From positions 2,666,001 to 2,730,000 of the forward strand of contig JAUKUA010000006.1 in assembly GCA_030549175.1 (NCBI GenBank): 64,000 nt of DNA, in the 5' to 3' direction. Shown in pieces: positions 21,780-31,121 of the stretch. This DNA is from Lasiosphaeris hirsuta (taxonomy: Eukaryota > Ascomycota > Sordariomycetes > Sordariales > Lasiosphaeriaceae). The position numbers and the translations under genes were made by a program. The notes below the pieces were generated by a model that made no database searches, was not told the origin of the DNA, and saw nothing but the letters and a program-made list of their open reading frames with translations. Within the stretch, counting starts at the first letter, position 1. Every line of letters begins with the position of its first letter.

Positions 21780-23487
21780 AGCCACATGCTGTCGAGTGTG
21801 TCGCGTGCAATCTGCTTCTGCAAGCCATAGAGCTCTTCAAGCCGGGGTGGATACAGGCCAACAAGGATGGGCAAGGCCTGGTATGGCTCACAAACAGGGA
21901 CAGGTGGACAGTCAGAATTATGTTGGGTCCGCCATATGCAGCAGGACGTGCATGGCTCGCCGGAACCAAGCAGGTCGGCTCATTCGATATCTTGGTATCG
22001 ATCCAAAGGTGCAACCACAACATGTGTTTACACGGCGGATGCTAACCTTGCGATAGATGAGCTAATGTTTGAGGATATGCCAAAGAATACGCCACCTCAA
22101 GAACTTGACCGCTAGGAGTCCAACCCCGTGCGGCCTCCGCGGGCCCAATCTCTGCATGTTGTCGAGGAGTCATCTTCCCAGTCTGCCTTCGATCGCGTGT
22201 CCAAGTGGCTGGCACACTGCATTGAACACGATGAGGCATGTGAGTTACCAAACGAACAAGGATTTGTGCATCGTCCAAGATGATCAAGTTGCATGGCGAA
22301 AGGAAGCTGCACAGATGGACCGCATCTACCTTCACTTGCACCTACCCATATCCGCTCTCGAACCGGCCAGCTGTGAGTCGAGATTTCTTGGGAAGCAGCG
22401 TTTTGGGGATCCGAGGCAGATGGCCAAGTTCGTGGTTGACATCCAGCTCCCGACAGGTGAACCAACCCTCGAAATTTACGTACAGCCAAGAGACCCAAAT
22501 GCCGAGAATTACAGTGACGAGAAGGAGTTGAAACATAAACATGCGCTTGACAAATGAAGCTGGTGCTTGCAAGAAAGCTTGCTCCCAAATCGGCGACTAT
22601 GTTTCGACGGGAACGAGATGACTTGGCAGTGCCTTTGCCGCAAGATTTGCGAGTGCGGTCACGTCCTATGGAGACCACGAGATTACATGTTTCCCGCCAT
22701 GCCACAGTTTGAGTCACTTGCTTTCCCTGATGACCTCTTCGGAGCCTTTTTGAATTTGAAAGCGGCGCGCTTGAAGACAATACCAGAGTTGTCAGGTCTA
22801 CAGTCCGAGTTACTTAAAAGTCCGGAAACAAGATATCGTCACGGAAACAACACGAACTACCCAAAATTTGGAAATGCTAGACGGAGGTAACTTATGACAG
22901 AGTATTCTGATCGCTCCCTCTCACGACAGAGCGACAAACTGAGCGCCATATCGGGATTGGCCAAACTAGCCCGCGAGGGTCTCCAGGGCTTGCATGAGCC
23001 CCCGGATGAGCATCTCGCAGGCCTCTGGCGACGGGAGTTCCATTTCGAGCTCGCTTGGCAAGTTGACAAGTTTGCATCCGGGACCAATCCTGGGACGCGG
23101 AGGGAACCCCAAACCGGCATCCCCAGCTGGTCATGGGCGTCGTTGGATGCGGCCGTCACTTACAAGTTCGTAGAGTCATTGACGTACTGGAAGTACGAGC
23201 CCGAACTCTTGGACTGCTGCAAAGTAGAAAGCATGACGTGCGAAAGGGTGCTTCCGGATGACGATACCAGCACAATTACCAGTAGACATGCTGTTCTAAG
23301 AGGCGTCCAGGTATCTGCAGTGCTTATGCCAGCGGAGGACGAACCAGGGCTCGCCGGCGATACAACGACAGAGAGGCATTCTATCCGTTTCAATAACGGA
23401 AAAGTAGCAGAAATACCCCTGGATAATCCAAGTCAAATGTCTGGTGTAGAAGATGGCAAGATTTACTGCTTCCCGCTGTTTTCCTAG
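21780..23487 (+). pseudogene. HET-domain (heterokaryon incompatibility) gene, broken
   Basis: Pieces of one HET protein can be read in order but in different frames: CNLLLQAIELFKPGWIQANK and LVWLTNRDRWTVRIMLGPPY; NLAIDELMFEDMPKNTPPQE; a TAG at 22113-22115; FDRVSKWLAHCIEHDEACEL; then, in another frame, LCIVQDDQVAWRKEAAQMDR of the HET core; a TGA at 22555-22557; SWCLQESLLPNRRLCFDGNE; a TAA at 22888-22890; and TEYSDRSLSRQSDKLSAISG with GIPSWSWASLDA, ending at 23487. Between CELPNEQ and LCIVQDD about 80 residues of the HET domain are missing, with no intron to account for them, so a deletion joined the two parts. The TGA fits CGA (Arg) in RSWCLQES, and the TAA fits CAA. HET proteins trigger cell death on non-self fusion; this copy cannot work. 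Confidence 0.85.
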
Positions 23488-23678
23488 GTAGCTTTCAAAC
23501 CTAAAGGGGCCCCACGCGGCGCGACATCAAATTTGACAGCCTCAAACGGTCCCACGAGTAGGTGGTGGGCCTTTCCTCTTGACGCACACATAGTAGAAAG
23601 TAACGATCGGCACAGTGGAGTGCTACGGCCTTCTAATAACATCTGTGTACGACGAACACGCTCTCAAACAATGTCAAC

Positions 23679-24828
23679 TCACTTCCTCCCAGACGCCTTC
23701 TCGAACCCCGTCAGCGTAAAGTGATACCGAACCTTATTCTCCTCAACCCTCTCGACAGCCTCTTTACACCCGGCCTCGGAGATATCCAGCGTCTCGACCA
23801 TGGGTGCTATTCCCTTGTCGGCCGCCAGCTTCAGCATAGCCTCCATCTCCTGGCGGTTGCCCAGATGGCTGCCCGTCAGCTTGGCCGCGTTGGTGGTGAA
23901 TATCATGGCGGCCATTTCGGGTAACGGCTTGTTCGGGATGCCGACCATATGGAACTGGCCGCCGACCTTGAGGGTCGACAGATACGTCTTTATATCAAGC
24001 GAATCGGTGGTGTCAGCACAGTTAAGGATGAAGTCGAACCGGAACGCCCACGGCTCCGCCCAGTTTTTCTCAGAGGTCACGATGACCTCCTTGGCCCCTA
24101 GCTTCTTAGCGTCGGCGGCTTTGCCGGGCGAGTGCGTGAGCGCGTACGTCTCGGCCCCCAGTGCCGATGCCCACTGCAGCCCGAGGTGGCCCAGCCCGCC
24201 GATGCCGAGCACGGCGACCGTCTTGCCCGACCCGATACCCGCGCGCACAAGCGGCGAGTAGGTGGTGATGCCGGCTCAGAGGAGCGGCCCCGCGAGGTGC
24301 GAGGGCAGGGCGGAAGGGATGGGGAAGGCGAAGTACTCGTGCGCGCGGATGTGATCGGCCCAACCGCCGTGAGCCTTTCCACCATCGGGGTAGATAGCGT
24401 TGTAAGTATCTGGGGGCATGTTAGTATGTATAGTGATGTAGTGGTTGTGGTAGATTGGGGGGGGGGGGAGACTTGCCGACGAGATAGGGGCAGTAGTTCT
24501 CGTTTTTGTTCTTGCACAGCTCGCACTTCAGGCAGGACCAGACCTGGGCGCCAACATCGACACCGTCGCCATTCTTGACGAGTTTCACATTCTTGCCGAC
24601 CCTGACGGCCCTGCCGACGACCTCGTGGCCGACGCAGAGGGGGCCCTCAAAGTCTCCCCACCCGCCCGTCACCGTGTGCACGTCGGATCCGCACACGCCA
24701 CAACACTCAATCTGCACGTCGATGTCGCTGTCATCAAAGGGCTTGGGTATGAGTTCGGCCTTGTGGAACTTGTTCCATGACTGGGGCGAGTCGACGCAGA
24801 AGCCCTCGAATGTGTCTGGGTAGCCCAT
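23679..24828 (-). pseudogene. Zinc alcohol dehydrogenase (cinnamyl-ADH / ADH6-like) with one internal TGA
   Basis: Two exons, 24828-24477 and 24409-23679, make 360 residues. The intron (67 nt) starts GCAAGT and ends CCCCAG, a GC-AG intron whose join gives CPYLVDTYNAIYPDGGKAHG. Family marks: catalytic Zn residues in CGVCGSDVHTVTGGWGDFEG and GHEVVG; structural Zn cysteines in WSCLKCELCKNKNENYC; and the NADP-binding motif GIGGLGHLGLQWA. These enzymes reduce aldehydes, including aromatic ones, with NADPH. At 24276-24278 a TGA replaces the Cys of the conserved LLCAGITTYSPL, and everything on both sides is otherwise intact. A single-base change (TGC to TGA) or a base-call error explains it. Selenocysteine is very unlikely in this group of fungi. 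ATG 24828 is chosen because it begins the family's usual GYPDTFEGFCV. Confidence 0.85.
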
Positions 24829-25339
24829 GGTGAGCTCATTAGACAATGCTGCAATCTGTGATTGTGTCCTGTCTCAATTGGCCGGTTGAAAAAATACACG
24901 AGAAATCGAAACGTCTCGTGTGATGGGGATTAGTCTTTATAGAGCAGTCTTAGGGCACTATGACCATGGAGCGGACTTGGTGAGGTTGAGAAGCCGGCTC
25001 TAAGACGGGGACGTGAATGACATCGTCGACTCCATCATGGCTCTAGGCCGTGGGCGGTGATCGCCAACTGGGAGGGTTTCTTTGTTAGGGTGTCAGCCTG
25101 GAATTATTACCACATGATCGACTCAAATTCCCACTAGAGCGCAACCACTTTCCTGATTCGTACAAACAGATTGGTTGTCGAGTTGGCAGTTATGGAGTTT
25201 GGTTGGGCCGTGTCAAGAGGTTTTCGGCCCCAACCCTCGCCGTCTACGGCTAGTTCCTTCCCAAACCAATTGTTTCGGGTGCCATTTCCCAGAGTTCTCC
25301 CCCCGCAGTCTGGCAAATAAATTAAAATTGAACTCTGGT
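24829..25339. other. Intergenic
   Basis: About 510 bases holding the promoter of the minus-strand dehydrogenase and the 3' end of the next minus-strand gene. No other feature seen. Confidence 0.4.
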
Positions 25340-27257
25340 TTACAGCTTCACTACGCTGACATTCAAAATGCCCTCGGACGTCTTGAGGTCGTCAATCACG
25401 TCCGTCGTGACCTCGCCATCGACGCCCAAGATCATGAGTGCCTCCTTGGTCACGTACAAAACACTCCTGCTCTCGGACTCGTCCTCGACTGGCCCATCTG
25501 CCACAGACCCAACGGTGCTCGCCGCTGCCGCCGCTGCCGCCTCCTTGGCCTGCTGGTTCAGGCCGGCGACCTGCATGAACGTGATGTTGATGCCGTGCCG
25601 GCCCAGCACCATGCCGACGTTGCCAATCTTGCCCGGTTCGTCATAGTTGTGCAGCACCAACAGCGTTCCCTCGGGGTGGAAGTTGGCGGTAAAGCGGTCC
25701 AGCTTGGAGATGAAGATGGCCTTGCCACTAACATAGCCTTCGATGACCTGCTCAGCCGACCCGTCGATCTGCAGGCTGCGCAGCGTGACCAGGCTCGCGT
25801 ACGTCGACGTCGGCTCGGCATCGCGCACGTGGCGCTCGTCGATGGCGATGCCGCGCTCCTTGGCGATGAGCGTCGCGTTGACAATGTTAACGTCGCGCCC
25901 CCCCGCGTCACTGATGGAGCTCACCAGCCCCTTGACCAGCGCCGCGAACAGCGGCCGCGTGTTGCCCACCCCCGCCAGCTCCCCGCGGTACACCAGCTCG
26001 AACCGCCGTCCGCCAACCATGCCGCCCCGCCCGCCGGCGAAGTGCTGCGTGTAGAGGGAGCCCATGCGTTCGACGCTGTGAGGGAGGGTGGTTAGTTTCG
26101 TGTGATGGTGTTCAGAGGGTAAGGGGGGACGTACAGTCTCACAAAAGGCTGTAGCCGGCGATATTCCTCAGGTAATATCAGCGGAGCGTTGACCGCGGCA
26201 GTGGGAAGACCGCCGCTCAGGATCTCCAACACCTGCGTGCACACGTCCATCGACACGTTCTCCTGGGCCTCAACGGTGCTCGCCCCGAGGTGCGGCGTGC
26301 TGACGACCTTAGGATGGGCGGCCAGGCGCGCGGGCGCCGAGTCTGGCAGCGGCGGCTCGGCTGTGAAGACGTCAATGCCGGCGCCGGCGATCCAGCCCTC
26401 GTCGAGCGCTTTGAGCAGGGCCTCTTCATTGTAAACACCGCCGCGGGCGACGTTGAGGACTCGCGCCGACGCCTTCATCTTCCGGAACTCGGCTTCGCCT
26501 AGCAAGTTCAGCGTGCTCGCTAGCAGTGGGGTGTGTATGGTAAGGAAGTCCACGACGGGGAGGAGCGCGTCGAGCGAGCCGACGAGCTGCACGCCCGCCT
26601 GCTTCGCTACGTCGGGGCTCGCGTACGGGTCGAGCGCCGCGACCTTCATCCCCAGCCCGATGGCCATGCGCGCCACCTTCATACCCACCTTACCGAGCCC
26701 GATGATGCCGAGCGTCTTGCCCCCAACCTCGACGCCCACAAGCTTGCTCCGCTCCCACTTCCCGCCCTTCAGCGAAGCATCCGCCCGTCCCACATTCCTC
26801 GCCGTGGCAAGAAGCAACGCGACGGTATCTACCACGCGTCAGCCCCCACACCCTCATTTCCCGGAAAAGATAAAGAGGGGGGGAGGGGGAAAAGAAACCC
26901 ACGTTCGGCGGCAGCCAGAATGTTCCCCGATGGCGAGTTGACCACGATGACGCCCAGGCCGGTGGCAGCGTCAACGTCGATGTTGTCCACGCCAACGCCG
27001 GCCCGCGCCACCACCCGCAGCCTGACCCCGGCCGCCAGCACCGCCGCCGTCACCTTGGTCTCGGACCGCACGATCAGCCCCTGGTACGCCGGGATCAGCG
27101 CCAGCAGCTCGTCGGCCGATAACCCCGGCCGCGTATCGACCTCGTACTGCGCACGCAGTAGCGCGAGGCCCTCGGCCGAGACTTTCTCGGGCACGAGGAT
27201 CTTGGGGACGGAGGAAATGCTGGGGGAGGAAGGGGGGGAGACGGCGGAGGGCGCCAT
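25340..27257 (-). CDS. D-3-phosphoglycerate dehydrogenase, long form with ACT domain (594 aa)
   Basis: Exons 27257-26903, 26828-26135 and 26075-25340 (introns 74 and 59 nt) sum to whole codons. The enzyme oxidises 3-phosphoglycerate to 3-phosphohydroxypyruvate with NAD, the first step of serine synthesis in the cytosol. The N-terminal substrate domain has VARAGVGVDNIDVDAAT and, across intron 1, SGNILAAAEHTVALLLATAR. The NAD domain has LGIIGLGKVGMKVA; catalytic residues are Arg in NVARGGVYNEEAL, Glu in AGIDVFTAEPPL and His in VSTPHLGAST. After intron 2 comes the intervening domain (VERMGSLYTQHFAGGRGG), then a C-terminal ACT domain (LHNYDEPGKIGNVGMVLGRH, GINITFMQVAGL) that usually gives serine control. 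An Ala-rich insert (KEAAAAAAAS) within the ACT domain is unusual. This is the bacterial/plant-type long form, close to the form common in filamentous fungi. ATG 27257 begins MAPSAVSPP, followed by KILVPEKVS. Confidence 0.93.
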
Positions 27258-28521
27258 GTTGTGGTGTTTTGACTGGAATGTGGTGGTGGTGCTTCTTGGT
27301 ATGGGACGAATGCGAGGCAATTGAGGTTGGGGTAGACAGCAAGACGTGTGAGGGATGAAAGGCGAATCTTCTGGGAAGAGCTACACAGCTGAACGTTGGG
27401 ACATCGGGTAGGCCCTACTCGGTTAAGTAGCAGGCCGGAACCCGCCAGCGAGACCTCAATGGGGCTCTAGCAATAGCACGACAGCTGCGGTGCGGTGCAG
27501 CAAGCAATGCGCGGTGACCGTGTAAGAGGTGTGGAAAGGAGAGTCTAGCTCATGGCTAGAGAGGAGGGGTGATCGACCATTGATCTGCGTCTTGCCAGAT
27601 GCAGACAAAGAAAAGGAAGGAGACCCCTCGGCGACACTTGTCGCGAAGGCAAATGGGCGTACTCGGCATCGCGCTCCTGTCCCCCTCGCGCCTCACATCA
27701 CCCACGCTTATTATCCCCAAGTACGACTTTGTCATAGCTTCTACTAAGGCACTGGGCCAAGAAACGTGCTCGTGTGTACGAGTGAGGCGGCGGGCCTATG
27801 AGGGCGAGGCTGCTGTGCTGGAGGGGGGCCATGGAAGAGGTCCACAAAGGGAGGTTCCCATCGTGTTATGTTGCTAGGCCGTATTGCGGTTTTTGGGGAA
27901 CAAGTCGAGCCCCCTCACTCTCTTACATTCCCCCACGTTTGGCTAATGCAGCCTACGGTAGCTGCTGCATCCCCTGCCGAATGAGGAGGGTCAGACCCGG
28001 GACTTGATTGGGGCTGTCATGGGGTGGGCGAGGTGAGGGAATGGCGAACAGTCCAACCCCTGCTTGCCTGCTAGCGCAATAGACCTGTGAGGATACGTCT
28101 CTGTCTGGTTCGGGATGATGTTCTGAGTTCTGGGAAACACCTTTTTGGGATCTGAAAAGGCGTGCCTGCCATCTAGGAAAGGGATTAGATAAATGCGAGG
28201 TGTATTATACCGTCAGGCAGGCCCTTATCGAACTTGGTTCAGGGGTAAGCGCTGTTGGCAAAGAGGTTTTCTTTTCCCCAAGAGCTTCAAATTCGAAGCT
28301 AGACATTAAGAAGCAGCCGGGGGTTCGAGTGTAGCGGGCTTTCGACCGTCGTGCAAGTCATTTTACCTACTGCACTGTGTAGACAAACCTGCAGACTCGG
28401 ATGAGGGAGCGGAAGTGGGCATTCACTGTGTACTTCTCCGCGGCTGTCCCGACTGGCTAATGCATCAAACGAACCGCAGGATAACCTATGCTCTGCATTC
28501 CTTACTCACCAACCGCCCGTT
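27258..28521. other. Intergenic, includes dispersed repeat copy C
   Basis: About 1.26 kb upstream of the phosphoglycerate dehydrogenase gene. Short frames at 27529-28007 show no motif. A diverged copy of the dispersed repeat is at 28053-28080. Nothing else was recognised. Confidence 0.4.
28053..28080. repeat. Dispersed repeat, copy C (short)
   Basis: CCAACCCCTGCTTGCCTGCT followed by AGCGC, compared with CCAACCCTGGCTTGTTTGTT followed by AGCGC at 30381. Most differences are C here against T in the other two copies. Confidence 0.4.
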
Positions 28522-29699
28522 CTAAAAGTTGTCCTCGCCGGTGAATTGCTCATTCTGGACAATCTCAACCCAATATCCGTCAGGGTCCAAAACAAAGGCA
28601 ACGTTCTTCATGCGCCCGTCCGTCAGCCTCTTCTTCCAGCTGACGTTGAGCGACTCAAGCCTGGCACAAGCAGCGTCAAGGCTATCAACAGATACGCCTA
28701 GATGTAACAGTCAGTCGTGGTTACCGACTCGTGCCATTGTGGTGGTACTCACAGATATGGCCGAAGCCCTGCGGCCCCTTGTTGCCATCATGGTAGCTGA
28801 ACGCCTCATTCTTCTCGGTGCCGTAGTTCCACGTCAACTCCAGGAGACCTTCCCGATCAGCTGTGCCCTGGCCGGGGGCGGGGACATCTGAGTAGCCAAG
28901 GAAGTAGAGGTTGAAGCCGCCCTTCTCATTCGCATTGGTCCGCAGCAGCGTCATGCCCAAAACCTCCTGGTAAAACTTGAGCGACTTCTCGGCGTCCTTG
29001 ACGCGGATCATGGTGTGATTCTATGGTAGAAAGCGTGGTCAGTTATCAAGCCTGCCCCATCGGCCATGCCACACAGACATACCATCCGATACGTCTCCAG
29101 GTCCGTCGTCTCAACCGCCTCGGTCTCCTCGAGCGCCTTCTGCCCGACAATCTCGACCCAGTAGCCATCGGGGTCGAGGGCAAAGGCGATGTGGCGCATG
29201 CGGCCGTCCGTCAGCTTCTTCTGGAAGCGGTAGCCCGCGTCCTCGATGCGCTTGCAGGCGGCCTGGATGTTGTCAACGCTGATGCATGTGTGGCCAAAGC
29301 CGCGGAAGGGCTCGACATTGCCGTTGTTGATGGTGTAGTTGGGGTCGCTCTCGGTGCCGTGGTTGTGCGTGAGCTCAATGAGCCCCTCACGGTCCCAAAT
29401 GTTCTTGCCACCCGAGACGGCCGTAGGCGAGTCGTAACCTAGGAAGTAGAGATCGAACTTGGCCTCGGGGAACTCGAGCTTCTTGAGAAGCTTCATGCCG
29501 AGGAACTCGTAGAACTTGACTGGGCCCTGCCATGTGAGCGTGCATCCTATGTCCACTGGATTGAGTACGGACCAGACTCCTTGGGATCTTTGACCCGGAT
29601 CCTGCGGCGAGTCAGCGTCGTTTCTCCGGGAATAGTCCAATGGTCAGCTTACATGGAGTGATTGAACTTGTAGTTCTTCGTATCTGTTGTCGACGCCAT
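28522..29699 (-). CDS. GLO1: Glyoxalase I (lactoylglutathione lyase), two-domain (318 aa)
   Basis: Five exons, 29699-29653, 29601-29573, 29519-29083, 29020-28753 and 28697-28522, with introns of 51-62 nt. The enzyme turns the methylglyoxal-glutathione hemithioacetal into S-lactoylglutathione, a cytosolic detoxification step. Two tandem glyoxalase domains are joined as in yeast Glo1: NHSMIRVKDPKESVKFYEFL and NHTMIRVKDAEKSLKFYQEV begin the two halves. Each half has the metal-site His of its opening strand, an internal Glu (REGLIELTHNHGTE; REGLLELTWNYGTE), a GFGH motif and a C-terminal Glu in DPDGYWVEIV. The length is close to the 326 residues of the yeast enzyme. The very small second exon (29 nt) is supported because the joins restore both the frame and the domain start. 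The acceptor of intron 2 must be CCCAG at 29520-29524, not the CAG a few bases upstream of it, to give ESVKFYEF. Confidence 0.93.
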
Positions 29700-31121
29700 G
29701 GCTGCGAATAATCTGACCGTCACTTCCCAAGCCGAGCTCGTCAGTACCCAACGTATCCACGATTTGTCATCCGAGAATGCACCACCCCTCGAGAGCGGGA
29801 CCAACTCGGTCGCCACGCACCTGATTTAAATGCTGTATTTTCCCGACTCAAAAATGATGCTTGCAGCAGTCGCAGCCTTGATGTGGCACGCAGTGAGTTC
29901 ATGTGGCTGTGAATCCAGAGAAACGAGTGTTGGGGAAGATCGGGAAGACAACAGGCGGGGCAGTGAAGCCATTCGGGAAGTCGTGCAACCGGCAGTTCTC
30001 GTCCCCGGTGACCCCAGAGTACGGAAATATTACGGGGAATACCAACAGTCTGTATTATTCACCATCGCCTCGCCATTTATGTCACGAATACCGGACAAGA
30101 AGTACCGTAATGAAATGTGGCAGTGGTAAATATTCACTTATCATATGTTTACATTTTGAAAGACAGATTTCCGCAAGGCTCAACTGCCGACGAGGGGAAT
30201 TATGAGATAGAGATGTGAATTTCACGGAGCCGTATTGCAACGAGGTGTCGCGCATCCCCAATTACCCCGCCGTCAGCGGGTGCGACACGTTGACGTCAAC
30301 CTACTGAGTGAGGGGCAGCGGGGCCCCCAAGCGGCCCCACTCCGTGTGAACATACAATAAGGGACCTCGACGAATACAATCCAACCCTGGCTTGTTTGTT
30401 AGCGCGCGACCCTCCTCCAACGCCCAGAGGGAGAGGAGAGACTATGGTCCCATGAAGGCTTTGTAATATAAAAGACCGGCATTTCTGGTATTAAATATGG
30501 CATATTCAATGTTCCGTAAGGCCACTCCACCATATACAATGTATTTGTGGCATTTTAATGGCCTGGATGGTATTCGAAAAGGTCCTTGCTATGGACGCGA
30601 CGAGCTTTGAAGCTAAACGCTAACAAAGGTTAGATTGCACCTCTCTCGAACTAGCCCAAAGGCCAATTCACCACCACCACAAAATCTATACCTATGGCCT
30701 AGAAGTCTTGACTTCCAAATACCGCCGTGTTAGCACATTTGATGGCTTCAAGTGACTGGATGTGGTGATGATGATGCATGTGCAGGGAGCCGACGGTGGT
30801 GAGCGCGCGGTTCTAATTTTGTTATTTGAGGGATTCCCAGGCATCAACAGCGCCAAGTCATCCATCATTCCATCATCATTTAGGTTATACCTTTTATTCC
30901 GTTCCAACTAGCCGTTGTCCGCTCCCTCAGTCTGCCACGCCATTGCCTAAACCTACATCATTTTATACATAACTTCCCTTCAAGCTGGAGCAAACCTAGA
31001 CCGAAAACATGAACCATCGCCAATCTCACTCCGGTAACCATGCAGCAGCAACCCATTGCACCCCATGCCCGTAAAATGGCGAGTTTTACACATAAGGAAT
31101 CCACTCACGCAGCTCCTCGAC
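29700..31121. other. Intergenic, includes dispersed repeat copy B
   Basis: About 1.4 kb between two minus-strand genes. A 99-codon plus-strand frame at 29830 with a hydrophobic start has no family resemblance and overlaps the glyoxalase promoter. Repeat copy B lies at 30381-30600. Confidence 0.4.
30381..30600. repeat. Dispersed repeat, copy B
   Basis: Begins CCAACCCTGGCTTGTTTGTT, then AGCGCGCGACCCTCCTCCA, nearly colinear with 9724-9765. It continues into AT-rich sequence with GGCATTTTAATGGCC and TATTCGAAAAGG, echoing the GGCC/TTTCGAAA words of copy A. Ends are uncertain. Confidence 0.5.

Noticed and set aside
24276..24278. Selenocysteine at TGA of the alcohol dehydrogenase
   Set aside because: Ascomycetes are not known to have the machinery, no recoding element was visible, and the replaced residue is a structural rather than redox Cys.
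25175..26095. Plus-strand open frame of 306 codons
   Set aside because: Antisense to exon 3 of the phosphoglycerate dehydrogenase gene. High GC at third positions creates long antisense frames.
28321..28340. GGGGGTTCGAGT as the T-arm of a tRNA
   Set aside because: No matching anticodon arm, D arm or acceptor pairing could be found upstream.
29830..30129. Possible 99-residue secreted protein
   Set aside because: Hydrophobic start only. No conserved motif, no splice support, and it overlaps the promoter of glyoxalase I.
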